Origin: Thiobacillus sp. | Lineage (GTDB): Bacteria; Pseudomonadota; Gammaproteobacteria; Burkholderiales; Thiobacillaceae | NCBI GenBank assembly: GCA_019459055.1 | Contig: JAIBEI010000043.1 | Span: 1 to 64,000, forward strand | Direction: 5' to 3' | DNA length: 64,000 nucleotides | Shown: positions 26,164 to 35,054 of the stretch, piece by piece | Layout: each line of letters opens with the position of its first letter | Numbering within the stretch: the stretch's first letter is position 1 | The notes under the pieces: generated by a model | Database searches by the model: none | Seen by the model: only the letters and a program-made list of their open reading frames with translations | What the model was told of the DNA's origin: nothing | Translations under genes and position numbers: made by a program

Positions 26164-29100
26164 ATGCCTGTCAAAAAGGTTGCCTCCCAGGAAAAACCCG
26201 GCCAAGCCGTGGCCGAGCTCGCTGCCAACCGCAGGAAGGCAGCGCCATCATCGCCAAATACGAAGAACACAGAATCCGCCGCGCGGCCGCCGCAGGCGGT
26301 GGTGGGCATTGTCGCCTCGGCGGGCGGCCTGGAAGCCTTCAAGCAATTCCTCCAGGCGATGCCGGCAGACAGCGGGATGGCCTTTGTGCTCATTCCCCAC
26401 CTCGACCCCAAGCACGAAAGCCTGATGGCTCCGCTGCTGTCCAAGCAGACCGCCATGCCGGTGGCGGAAGCCACGGACGGCCAACGTCTCGCAGCCGACC
26501 ATGTCTACGTCATCCCGCCCAATCATTACCTGACCCTGCTCAAGGGGGTCATCCAGTTGAGCGCGCCCCCCGAACGGGGTGCCGGCCTGACCGCCATCGA
26601 TCCCTTTCTGCGCTCGCTGGCAGCGGACCAGCAGGAACGCGCCATCTGCATCATCCTGTCCGGCACCGGCAGCCACGGCTCGCTGGGGCTCAAGGCCGTC
26701 AAGGCCGAGGGCGGCATGGCCATGGTGCAGGAGCCGTCCAGCGCCGAGTACGACCGCATGCCGCTCTCCGCCGTCGACACCGGGCTTGCGGACTACATTC
26801 TGCCGCCCGGCCAGATGCCGGAGGAATTGCTCAAATACGTGCGGCACTTCGTTGTCGGAACCGCCACGCATCCCGAAACGACTGCCGTCCAGGACGACCT
26901 GACCCAGGTGCTGGCCCTGCTGCGGGCACGCACCAAGTTCGATTTCCGCGCCTATCGCAAGCGCATGCTGCTGCGCCGCGTGCTGCGGCGCATGGGGCTC
27001 AACCACCTGGACCGGCTTACCGACTATCTGGCGCTGCTGCGCGAGCGGCCGGACGAGCTCGCCCAGCTGGGCAGGGACTTGCTGATCAGCGTCACCAGCT
27101 TCTTTCGCGATCCCGAAATGTTTCAGGTGCTGGAAACCCAGGTGCTGCCCGAGCTGATCGAGACGCGCGATGCGGACACGCCGGTACGGGTGTGGGTGCC
27201 CGGCTGCGCCACCGGAGAGGAGGCCTATTCGATCGCCATGCTTCTCATCGAGCGTATCGCCGTGACGGGCAAAGCCTGCCCCGTCCAGATCTTTGCCACC
27301 GATGTGGACGAGGCCGCCCTCGAAGTGGCCCGCCGCGGCATCTATCCGGATGCGCTGGTAGCCGACCTCTCGCGCCACCAGCTGGAGAGATTTTTCACCC
27401 GGACCGATGCCCACCACTGGCAGGTGAATAAGCGGTTGCGGGAAACCGTGCTGTTTGCGCCGCAGAACATTCTGGCCGATGCGCCTTTCTCCAAGCTGGA
27501 TCTGGTGAGCTGCCGCAATCTGTTGATCTACCTGGAGCCGGAGGTGCAGCAGAAGCTCCTTCAGTTGTTCCATTTCGCCCTCAACGAAGGCGGGTACCTG
27601 ATCCTCGGCCCCTCCGAGAGCATCGGCCGGAAGACCGAACTCTATCGGCCGGTCTCCAAGAAGTGGCGCATCTTTCACCGCGTGCACGTGGAGCGACTGG
27701 CCCGATCCGGCTTTCCGCTTCAGGCCGGCACACGGATGAGCGAATTGCAGCCGGCAGCGCCTTCGGTTCCGGCCCCGCATAAAAACCTGGCCGAGCTGGC
27801 CCGCAAGATCCTGCTGGAGGAATACGCGCCGGCCGCCGTGGTGATCAACCGGCGCTATGAAGTGCTGTATTACTCGGGGCCGACGCAGCTATATCTGCAA
27901 CAGCCCGGCGGGCCGCCGTCGCACGACTTGCTGACCCTGGCCCTTGCCGCGTTGCGGCCGCGTATCCGCGCCGCGGCGATCAAGGCTATCAATGAGGAGA
28001 CGCGGGTCGACATCGGCGGCATTCGCATCAAGCGCGCAGGGTGTGCCGTCCTGGTGCGCCTTTCGGTTCAGCCTTTGCCAAGCAAACTGGCGGACGAGCG
28101 GCTGCTGCTGGTCATTTTTCAGGATGAACCGGAAGTGCCCCAGATCGCGGGCGCAGGCGACGAACAGGCGAGGGCCGACGAACATCTGGTGGGCCAACTG
28201 GAATACGAGCTGAAGACCACCCGCGAGGAGCTGCAGAGCACCATCGAGGAACTGGAGAGCAGCAACGAGGAACTCAAGGCTTCCAACGAGGAAGTCATGT
28301 CGATGAACGAGGAGCTGCAGTCCACCAACGAGGAGCTGGAAACCTCGAAGGAGGAGCTGCAGTCGCTCAACGAGGAATTGAGCACGGTCAACTCCCAGCT
28401 GCGCGACAAGGTCGACGAGCTGGAGAATTCCAACGACGACATGACCAATCTGCTGGCCAGCGTCGACAACGCCACCCTGTTTCTCGGGGTGGACCGCACC
28501 ATCCAGCGCTTCACGCCCAGCGCCACCCGCCTGTTCAACCTGATCGCCACCGACATCGGCCGTCCCATCGGCCACATCACCGCCCGCTTCGAGGATCCGG
28601 AATTGTCGCGGGATATCGACCGGGTGCTGCAGGACCTGGCGCCCTGCGAGCGCGAAGTGTCGCGCGACGAAGAGCAATGGTTCCTGCGCCGCATCACGCC
28701 CTACCGGACCGCGGACAACCGCATCAGCGGCGTGGTGCTGAGCCTGACCGACATTACGCAGATCAAGCGAGCCGAGCTGGATCTGCGCGATCTGACGGCG
28801 CGTCTCGAGCAGCGGATGAGCGAGAACAGCACGCAACTGCAATACGAGCGAAATTTCATCGACGCCATCCTGAATACCGTGGGCGCTCTCATCCTCGTGA
28901 TCGACACCGAAGAACGGGTGGTCCGGTTCAACACGGCCTGCAACACCACGACGGGCTATGATTTTGCCGAATTCCAGAACAGCTCCACGTGGCAAAACCT
29001 GATTCCCGCCGTCGAACAGGACGGGGTGCGCCGCGTCAACGACAGGCTCCGGTCCGGCGAGGACCATATCAAACACGAAAACCACTGGCTTCACCGGGAC

Positions 29101-29928
29101 GGCTCCATGCGCCTGATCAGCTGGTGCAATTCGGTGCTGCGGGACGACGCGGGGCAGGTTCAATACATTATCGGCACCGGCATCGACATCACCGAACAGC
29201 GCCGTGCCGAGAACCGGGCGCGGGAAGCACTGGAAGAAGCCTCCCGCCTGCAACGCCTGCAGACCGCCAACGAGCTGGCGACCCTGCTCGCCCACGAACT
29301 CAACCAGCCGCTGGCCGCCATCGCGACCTATGCCGAAACGGGCAAGCAGCTCCTGCGCCACATGCCGACGGATCATGACAAGCTGGCCGCCAATCTGGAG
29401 CGGATCAGCCAGCAGTCCCTGCGCGCCGGCGAAGCCATCCGGCATTTGCGCACGTTCGTGGGGCGGGGCCGGATCGACCCGGTGCCCATGGACCTGGATG
29501 CCGCGGTGCGCAGCACCTGCACCCTGATGGCGCCGAAGGCGCGTGCCCGGGGGATCGACATCGCGCTCGACCTGGCAACGCTGCCGCCGGTATTGGCGGT
29601 GGACGTGCACATCGAGCAGGTGCTGCTCAATCTGCTGCGCAACGCCATCGACGCCATCCGCGACGCCAACATGAGCAGCGGCAGCATCACCGTGATGACA
29701 CGGCGGTCCGAAAACATGGCCCAGGTCAGCGTCATCGACAGTGGCCCCGGCATCCCTGCGGCGGTGGTCGACAAGGTGTTCGAGCCGCTGGCCAGCCACA
29801 AGGAATATGGGCTGGGCGTGGGGCTGCGCATCAGCCGCAGCCTGATCGAGGCCCACGGCGGCCGGCTGTGGGTCGAGCCCCACACACCCGGCGGCATCTT
29901 CCATTTCGTTCTTCCCTTTGCCCCATGA
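26164..29928 (+). CDS. CheB-CheR-PAS hybrid sensor histidine kinase
   Basis: 1254 residues, cytoplasmic. CheB-like methylesterase ~45-230 (GIVASAGGLEAF with Ser; LIPHLDPKH with His). CheR methyltransferase ~250-510 (VWVPGCATGEEAYSIAM, LDLVSCRNLLIYL). Glu/Ser/Asn-rich coiled coil ~670-760. Two PAS domains, ~765-880 and ~890-1010. HisKA with phospho-acceptor LLAHELNQPLAAIA near 1042, then HATPase (NLLRNAIDAI, DSGPGIP, GLGVGLRISRSLIEAHGG). The CheB motif GTGSHG has His where the catalytic Asp is expected, so methylesterase activity is doubtful. The stop overlaps the start of a FixJ-type regulator (ATGA). Confidence 0.92.
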   Translation: MPVKKVASQEKPGQAVAELAANRRKAAPSSPNTKNTESAARPPQAVVGIVASAGGLEAFKQFLQAMPADSGMAFVLIPHLDPKHESLMAPLLSKQTAMPVAEATDGQRLAADHVYVIPPNHYLTLLKGVIQLSAPPERGAGLTAIDPFLRSLAADQQERAICIILSGTGSHGSLGLKAVKAEGGMAMVQEPSSAEYDRMPLSAVDTGLADYILPPGQMPEELLKYVRHFVVGTATHPETTAVQDDLTQVLALLRARTKFDFRAYRKRMLLRRVLRRMGLNHLDRLTDYLALLRERPDELAQLGRDLLISVTSFFRDPEMFQVLETQVLPELIETRDADTPVRVWVPGCATGEEAYSIAMLLIERIAVTGKACPVQIFATDVDEAALEVARRGIYPDALVADLSRHQLERFFTRTDAHHWQVNKRLRETVLFAPQNILADAPFSKLDLVSCRNLLIYLEPEVQQKLLQLFHFALNEGGYLILGPSESIGRKTELYRPVSKKWRIFHRVHVERLARSGFPLQAGTRMSELQPAAPSVPAPHKNLAELARKILLEEYAPAAVVINRRYEVLYYSGPTQLYLQQPGGPPSHDLLTLALAALRPRIRAAAIKAINEETRVDIGGIRIKRAGCAVLVRLSVQPLPSKLADERLLLVIFQDEPEVPQIAGAGDEQARADEHLVGQLEYELKTTREELQSTIEELESSNEELKASNEEVMSMNEELQSTNEELETSKEELQSLNEELSTVNSQLRDKVDELENSNDDMTNLLASVDNATLFLGVDRTIQRFTPSATRLFNLIATDIGRPIGHITARFEDPELSRDIDRVLQDLAPCEREVSRDEEQWFLRRITPYRTADNRISGVVLSLTDITQIKRAELDLRDLTARLEQRMSENSTQLQYERNFIDAILNTVGALILVIDTEERVVRFNTACNTTTGYDFAEFQNSSTWQNLIPAVEQDGVRRVNDRLRSGEDHIKHENHWLHRDGSMRLISWCNSVLRDDAGQVQYIIGTGIDITEQRRAENRAREALEEASRLQRLQTANELATLLAHELNQPLAAIATYAETGKQLLRHMPTDHDKLAANLERISQQSLRAGEAIRHLRTFVGRGRIDPVPMDLDAAVRSTCTLMAPKARARGIDIALDLATLPPVLAVDVHIEQVLLNLLRNAIDAIRDANMSSGSITVMTRRSENMAQVSVIDSGPGIPAAVVDKVFEPLASHKEYGLGVGLRISRSLIEAHGGRLWVEPHTPGGIFHFVLPFAP

Positions 29929-30527
29929 ACCAGACCGTATTCGTAGTCGACGACGACGCCGCGATGCGCGATGCCCTGGTCGAGTTGCTGGAGACGGCCG
30001 GCTTGCAGGTAGAGGCTCACGCCGACGGCCCCGCTTTCCTGGCGGCCTATGAGGCAGACCGCACCGGCTGCCTGTTGCTGGACATGGCCATGCCGGGCAT
30101 GACCGGGCTTGAAGTCCAGGCGGCGCTGAACACGCGCGGCCTGACCATTCCCACCCTCTTCCTCACCGGCCATGGTGACATCCCCATGGCCGTGCGGGCA
30201 GTGCAGACCGGCGCCGTGGATTTCCTGGAAAAGCCCATTCAGGGCGCCGCACTGCTCGAACGGGTGCAGCGAGCCCTGGCACTGGACCTGGAATGGCGCC
30301 AGACACTGGGCCGCACCCAAGATATCCAGCAGCACTATGCGCGCTTGAGTTCACGCGAGCGCGAGTGCATGACATTCATTGCGGCCGGCCTCACCAGCAA
30401 GGAGATCGCCCGGGAACTGGGCATCAGCCCGCGCACGGTGGAAGTCCACCGTACCCATGTCATGCACAAGATGGGCGCCGCCAACCTGGCGGAGCTGCTC
30501 AACATGGCCGCTTGCTGCAAACCCTGA
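29925..30527 (+). CDS. FixJ/NarL-type response regulator
   Basis: 200 residues. Receiver domain 1-~120 with acidic pocket VVDDDAAMRD, phospho-acceptor LLLDMAMPGMTG, T/S switch FLTGHGD and Lys in FLEKPIQG. LuxR-type HTH at ~135-195 (LSSRERECMTFIAAGLTSKEIARELGISPRTVEVHRTHVMHKM). Translationally coupled to the CheB-CheR histidine kinase by a four-base overlap, so it is the cognate partner. Targets unknown; the RpoS-like sigma gene directly downstream is an obvious candidate. Confidence 0.93.
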   Translation: MNQTVFVVDDDAAMRDALVELLETAGLQVEAHADGPAFLAAYEADRTGCLLLDMAMPGMTGLEVQAALNTRGLTIPTLFLTGHGDIPMAVRAVQTGAVDFLEKPIQGAALLERVQRALALDLEWRQTLGRTQDIQQHYARLSSRERECMTFIAAGLTSKEIARELGISPRTVEVHRTHVMHKMGAANLAELLNMAACCKP

Positions 30528-30787
30528 GTCCGAAAATCGCGGCGAGGGCAGCCCTCCCATAGGTCCCTGAACAAGGGAAGCCTGGGCCGAAGCCGTATTT
30601 CCGCTACCACATCCCTGTTTCCTCCTTGTTACGACTCCACTACGTGGTTTCACTGAGTGTCCGCACGAATGATGCCGGGACGCCATGATCGATACTCTTT
30701 GTTACCTGTCGATTGACTCATGGCAGTCGGTGCATTTTGGCCGGCTTCGCTATCGGGTTCTCCAAATTAAAAGGTGGAGGAAGGATC

Positions 30788-30931
30788 ATGGCCAAACATG
30801 TCAAACCGATTGCCTTGAATTTCGCGCTGGAGATCCAGCATCGTTCAAGCGGGGCATGTGCTTTGCCATCGACCGGCCCCCGCCATCCCGTACAACAATT
30901 TCAGATCGGAGGCGAACATGTGGCACGATAA
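30788..30931 (+). CDS. Possible 47-residue leader ORF overlapping the sigma factor start
   Basis: Starts MAKHVKPIALNFALEIQHRS after a strong GGAGGAAGGA site and ends 14 bases inside the sigma factor gene in another frame. The overlap, and a second ribosome site (GGAGG at 30909) within it, suggest translation of this ORF could affect sigma factor initiation. The peptide itself resembles nothing known. Confidence 0.4.
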   Translation: MAKHVKPIALNFALEIQHRSSGACALPSTGPRHPVQQFQIGGEHVAR

Positions 30932-31880
30932 TTTTCATGATTCAGAAACGCGTTACCGCGCACCGGAAAGCGCCGTCGATGCCGTCGAGATCGATGCACC
31001 GCAGACCAGCGGGGAGGCTGCCACCGGGATTCATGTCGAGGACGAGTACGCCCTGGACATCACCCAGCGCTATTTCGAAGACATCAGCCGCCTGCGGATA
31101 TTGAAGGCCGACGAGGAGCAGGCATACGCCCGGCGTATGCGCGACGGCGATGAAGAGGCACGCGAGGTACTGATCACGCACAACCTCAGGCTGGTCGTAT
31201 ATGTCGCCAAGCGCTATCTGGGGCGTGGCCTGCCGCTGCTGGATCTGGTCGAGGAGGGCAATCTGGGACTGATGCACGCCCTGGAGAAATTCGATCCGGA
31301 TCGCGGTTTCCGCCTGTCGACCTACGCCACCTGGTGGATCCGGCAATCCGTCGAGCGGGCCCTGATGAACCAGTCGCGCACCATCCGCCTGCCCGTGCAT
31401 GTGGTCAAGGAACTCAATGTCTGCCTGCGTGCCCGCAGCAAGCTGGACAAACAGGGCGTGTCGGACCCGGGGGCGGAGGCGATCGCCCATCTCACGGGCA
31501 AATCCATCGAGGCGGTGCGCAAGGTCATGCAGCTGAACCGGCCGCCTGTTTCCCTCGATGCCCCCCTCGACATCGACCCCGACCTGACCCTGGGCGAAGC
31601 CATCGCCGACGAGCATTGCGTGCCCCCCGACGAGCACCTGTATCAAGCCCAACTTGAAGGGTTCGTGAAGGAGTGGCTGGCCAAACTTTCGGACAAGCAT
31701 CGCTGGGTGATCGAGCGGCGCTTCGGGCTGAACAATCAGGACATTGCCACCCTGGAAGAACTGGCCAAGGACCTCAAGGTCACGCGCGAGCGGGTCCGGC
31801 AGATCCAGGTGGAGGCGCAAAAAGAACTGGCCATCGGCCTCAGGGAAAAGGGTGTGTTCAAAGAGAACTGGCTGCCATGA
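30918..31880 (+). CDS. rpoS: RpoS-like group 2 sigma factor
   Basis: 320 residues. Regions 1.2-2 at ~45-160 (DITQRYFEDISRLRILKADEE; LRLVVYVAKRYLGRGLPLLDLVEEGNLGLMHA; GFRLSTYATWWIRQSVERA). Region 3 ~165-235 (VRKVMQLNRPPVSLDAPL). Region 4 ~250-310 (IERRFGLNNQDIATLEELAKDLKVTRERVRQIQVEA). Length and lack of the large RpoD insert fit RpoS, the stationary-phase sigma factor; a second RpoS-like paralogue is possible. GGAGG is four bases before the ATG at 30918. The gene follows the sensor kinase/regulator pair and a small leader ORF. Confidence 0.85.
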   Translation: MWHDNFHDSETRYRAPESAVDAVEIDAPQTSGEAATGIHVEDEYALDITQRYFEDISRLRILKADEEQAYARRMRDGDEEAREVLITHNLRLVVYVAKRYLGRGLPLLDLVEEGNLGLMHALEKFDPDRGFRLSTYATWWIRQSVERALMNQSRTIRLPVHVVKELNVCLRARSKLDKQGVSDPGAEAIAHLTGKSIEAVRKVMQLNRPPVSLDAPLDIDPDLTLGEAIADEHCVPPDEHLYQAQLEGFVKEWLAKLSDKHRWVIERRFGLNNQDIATLEELAKDLKVTRERVRQIQVEAQKELAIGLREKGVFKENWLP

Positions 31881-31917
31881 CGCCCCGCGCGAACAAAGTC
31901 CGGGCGGCCGTCGGATC

Positions 31918-32268
31918 ATGAGCCGCATACTGATTGCCCTGCATGGCCATCTGGTCAAACGGTCGGTGCTGAATGCCGTCTTCGAATACTGCATGAAGAT
32001 GAAATTCAAGGTCAATGTCCTGCTGGTGGACGATGAAGATGCGCCATCGCCGGTACTGGCGGATTTCGTGGCCCGATTGAAGCAGGCCGGGCTGAATGGC
32101 TGCCTGTACCGGCAGGCGGGATGTCTCGGTCAGGCTGTGCTGAAACATGCGAGTCGTCACAAGGACATTCGCCTGATCCTGGTGGACAGCATGAAGAACT
32201 GGGGCAGAGTCCCCTTGAGAGCCCTGTCGCAACCCATTGGCCTGTTCAGCGGCGTTGTGGCCTCCTGA
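31918..32268 (+). CDS. Small alpha/beta protein, universal-stress-like
   Basis: 116 residues starting MSRILIALHGHLVKRSVLNAVF, with alternating strands and helices (FKVNVLLVDDEDAP; KDIRLILVDSMKNWG). The first strand followed by a helix recalls Usp domains, but the ATP-binding G-2x-G-9x-G(S/T) motif is not visible. Lies 37 bases after the sigma factor gene and is probably co-transcribed with it. Function unknown. Confidence 0.6.
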   Translation: MSRILIALHGHLVKRSVLNAVFEYCMKMKFKVNVLLVDDEDAPSPVLADFVARLKQAGLNGCLYRQAGCLGQAVLKHASRHKDIRLILVDSMKNWGRVPLRALSQPIGLFSGVVAS

Positions 32269-32309
32269 TAGCGGCCGGCCAACAGGCAGCAGGGCGAAGA
32301 AAGAATGCC

Positions 32310-33269
32310 ATGGATCGTCTAGTTCACTACAGGGATCATTCTATGCCTGGTGCTTCGATGCCGACATCGGACAAGCGCACGCTGGACACGCATCTTCCGA
32401 ACGCTTTTGAGTATTTTCCCGACGCGCTCATCCTGGCCGATGGCGAAGCCCGGATTTCCTACCTCAACCCGGCAGCGGAGCGGCTGCTCGGCCTGTCACT
32501 GGGAAAAGCACGCGGCCATCTGCTCGACAAGGTGATCACCCTGCAGGACAGGGAGACCCGGAAATCCATTCAAATAGACGACTTCCCCGATCCGCACGCG
32601 TCGTTTTCCGGGGCGTTCCATCTGCTTGTGCGCAACGGGGGCGGCGCCATTCCCGTGCAATGCAGCGTCACGTTGACCCGAAATGGTTCCGGGGCGACGG
32701 GCGGCTACATGATCGTGCTGCGCAATGCCAGCGGCCTGCAGCAGTACATCGACAAGCTGGTGGAACAGTCGATGCACGACGAGCATACGCGCCTGCTGCG
32801 GCGCGCCGAGCTGGTCAAGCGCCTGTGGCGGCTGCTGCAGGAGGCCGACGGCGACGAGACCCAGGCATTGCTGTACCTGGATCTGGACAACTTCAAATCC
32901 GTCAACGACACGGCCGGGCACGCAGCAGGCGACCTCGCCATCCGCCAGATCGCGGCGCGTCTCAAGAGCGTGGTGCGCGGCCGCGACACCCTGGCGCGGC
33001 TGGGCGGGGATGAATTCGGCCTGCTGCTGGAGCGCTGCCCGGTGGAGCGCGCGCGCGAGCGTGCCGAGCAATTGCATCGAGCGGTGGAATCCTATGCCCT
33101 GCACTGGAACGGCGAAACCTTCCGCCTGGGTGTCAGCATCGGCGTCGCCTTCTTCAAAACGCGCAACCACAGCCTCAACACCATTCTGGCTGCGGCGGAT
33201 ACAGCGTGCTACCAGGCCAAGCGCAGCAGCGGCAATGGGCCCCACATCCAGGAAGTCGCACTCGACTGA
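32310..33269 (+). CDS. PAS-GGDEF diguanylate cyclase
   Basis: 319 residues, cytoplasmic. PAS ~28-150 (FEYFPDALILADGEARISYLNPAAERLLG) and GGDEF ~165-315 with LYLDLDNFKSVNDTAGH, the I-site RGRD and RLGGDEFGLLL, followed by LGVSIGVAFF. All catalytic and product-inhibition residues are present, so c-di-GMP synthesis is likely. The start at 32310 (MDRLVHY) is uncertain; 32343 is an alternative. Follows the sigma factor and Usp-like genes in one direction, suggesting a shared stress regulon. Confidence 0.88.
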   Translation: MDRLVHYRDHSMPGASMPTSDKRTLDTHLPNAFEYFPDALILADGEARISYLNPAAERLLGLSLGKARGHLLDKVITLQDRETRKSIQIDDFPDPHASFSGAFHLLVRNGGGAIPVQCSVTLTRNGSGATGGYMIVLRNASGLQQYIDKLVEQSMHDEHTRLLRRAELVKRLWRLLQEADGDETQALLYLDLDNFKSVNDTAGHAAGDLAIRQIAARLKSVVRGRDTLARLGGDEFGLLLERCPVERARERAEQLHRAVESYALHWNGETFRLGVSIGVAFFKTRNHSLNTILAAADTACYQAKRSSGNGPHIQEVALD

Positions 33270-33310
33270 GGCTTGTTCGGCGCGGGCCGGATCAAGACAG
33301 CGCGACGTTC

Positions 33311-33335
33311 GGGGCGAGTACCCAGAGGGCATAAA
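33311..33335 (+). repeat. Isolated GCGAG-TACCCAGAGGGCATAAA motif
   Basis: GGCGAG followed by TACCCAGAGGGCATAAA, identical over 17 bases to the insert at 52635-52651. The rest of the CATTGCGAG repeat is not present here. Confidence 0.5.
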
Positions 33336-33414
33336 AGCGGCCATCCCACGGGTTCCTGGCAAGATTCATGAGACTGGACAATGTTTTTTCTGGATGGCGG
33401 AACGGAGAAAATGT

Positions 33415-34407
33415 ATGCAAGATAATCATACTTGGGCGGTGGTGCTGGCGGCGGGTGAAGGCAAACGCCTTGCCGCACTGACGATGGACGAAGCGGGCAG
33501 GCATGTGCCCAAGCAATTCTGCTCGCTTCACGGCGGACCTTCGCTGTTCGGTCTTGCGCTGACGCGGGCAAGGGCCGTCGTTCCCGATGATCGTGTCTGT
33601 GCGGTCGTTGCAAAAGGGCATGAGCGCTGGTGGCGCGAAAACCCCCATGACATCCGCACGGACAACCTGATCGTCCAGCCGCGCAACCGTGGCACGGGCA
33701 ACGGCGTGCTGCTTGCTCTCGCGTACATTCTCAAGCGTGATCCCCAGGCCCGGTTGATCTTCCTCCCCGCCGACCATCACGTGCTGAACGAGGAAGCCTT
33801 GATTCAGGCCATGTCTTCCATGCTTGCCGGAATGCCGGCCCGGGCCAGGGAAATTTTCCTGCTGGGGGTCGAGCCGGACGATGCAGACCCGGAACTGGGC
33901 TACATCATTCCGCAGAAGGCGACCCGACAGAATGCACAAGGGGTACGGCATTTTGTCGAGAAGCCGTCCCGCGCCGTGGCGGGCAAGCTGATCGAGGAAG
34001 GCGCCCTGTGGAACAGCGGCATTTTCGCGGCGGCGGGCGACCTCCTGCTCGAACTGTTCAAGATGCGCTTTCCGAACCACGCCCACAGCATCGACATCAC
34101 CACGGCGAGGATCGCCGACCCCGCCAATCCGTCCTGGGCACTGGGCTATCTGTATCAGCAGATTCCAGACGTCGATTTCTCGCACCACATCCTACAGCTC
34201 CAGGTCGCGGATTTGCGGGTGGTTCCGGTGCCGCAATGCGGCTGGTCGGATCTCGGCACGCCGCACCGGGTAAGCGAACGGCTGAACCGGATTTCCGGCA
34301 ACCGCTTCAGCGCCAACGACTCTTTTGGCGATGCGATTTTTCTCGACCTGGCGGACACGGCGATCAGGGCAAACGAACGCGAGCAGGTTACCCGGGCGGC
34401 AATGTAA
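33415..34407 (+). CDS. Mannose-1-phosphate guanylyltransferase-type nucleotidyltransferase
   Basis: 330 residues. The nucleotidyltransferase signature WAVVLAAGEGKRLAALT is followed by PKQFCSLHG, LIFLPADHHV, LGYIIPQ, FVEKP and LWNSGIFAA, typical of GDP-mannose pyrophosphorylases. It lacks the C-terminal isomerase domain of bifunctional ManC. The product would feed exopolysaccharide or LPS synthesis. GGAG lies 7 bases before the ATG at 33415; the frame is open far upstream through the preceding gene but that part is antisense-quality sequence. A phosphoglycerate-mutase-like pseudogene follows. Confidence 0.85.
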   Translation: MQDNHTWAVVLAAGEGKRLAALTMDEAGRHVPKQFCSLHGGPSLFGLALTRARAVVPDDRVCAVVAKGHERWWRENPHDIRTDNLIVQPRNRGTGNGVLLALAYILKRDPQARLIFLPADHHVLNEEALIQAMSSMLAGMPARAREIFLLGVEPDDADPELGYIIPQKATRQNAQGVRHFVEKPSRAVAGKLIEEGALWNSGIFAAAGDLLLELFKMRFPNHAHSIDITTARIADPANPSWALGYLYQQIPDVDFSHHILQLQVADLRVVPVPQCGWSDLGTPHRVSERLNRISGNRFSANDSFGDAIFLDLADTAIRANEREQVTRAAM

Positions 34408-34446
34408 GCGGATTGCCCATGGGCGCGATGAACCGCTGAGCCCATC

Positions 34447-34680
34447 ATGAGCGCCCCAAGCGATATCTCGTCGGTAAGAACTTTCCCGCGCCGGTGGCCG
34501 CATCGTCTATCTGGTGCTGGATGGCGCCGGCGGCCTGCGCGACGGTGCAAACGGGAAGACCGCCCAGGAAGAAGACCGCCCAGGAAATGGCCCGCACGCC
34601 AAATCTCGACCGGGTCATGCGCGACTCGGCATGCGGGTTGCTGGAACTGGTCGCTAGGAAGGGTAATGCCATCACATTAG
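34447..34680 (+). pseudogene. Remnant of an archaeal-type phosphoglycerate-mutase-like gene
   Basis: The frame from 34496 reads GRIVYLVLDGAGGLRDGANG. After a frame change it continues MARTPNLDRVMRDSACGLLE, the N-terminus of a cofactor-independent phosphoglycerate mutase / alkaline-phosphatase superfamily protein. A perfect 16-bp tandem duplication (34555-34586, GAAGACCGCCCAGGAA twice) breaks the frame; removing one copy restores it. A second frame change lies before 34496. Homology is lost after ~34640. The gene is dead and truncated. Confidence 0.7.
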
Positions 34681-34819
34681 CTGCTCAAGCATGCGCTGAT
34701 TTCGTCAAAGAACGCATAAGTTTCACAGTAGGCCATTGTATTTCCCTGAAGTTGATTCTCTGGCGGCCACGCGGATGGCCGCTACCCGCCAGCAAGATTC
34801 GCGTCATGACCCGAGGCAG

Positions 34820-34890
34820 GAGCCTCATGCGGCAATTCCGCACGTACGGATCTGTGCAGGGGTGTCGGGTAACCGGCATTTCCGGGTCAG
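34820..34890 (+). mobile_element. 3' end (domains V-VI) of a group II intron, remnant
   Basis: GAGCC...TGCGG-caatt-CCGCA-CGTACGGATC at 34820-34852 has the size, AGC triad and bulged stem of group II intron domain V. The next hairpin, TGTCGG-GTAA-CCGGCA with a GNRA-like loop, fits domain VI. No reverse transcriptase ORF or 5' end is present, so only a 5'-truncated remnant survives, next to the pseudogene and the start of the low-GC island. Confidence 0.55.
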
Positions 34891-35054
34891 TTCAGTCCGA
34901 CCCCACGACCCCATTTATGCTCTTGCATACGTAAGGCGATATCCCTCATACTCGGAGCGGTTATTGGCAATAGCCCTCCCTTCAATCGTGGCATCGCGTG
35001 GCGGTTAACGCAATTTGTTGCGTGCGCAACGCATAATCGACGGAACGTCAAGTC

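Noticed and set aside
27889-29904. 671-codon minus-strand ORF opposite the sensor kinase
   Set aside because: Mirror of the plus-strand coding frame. No recognisable domain and no start signal.
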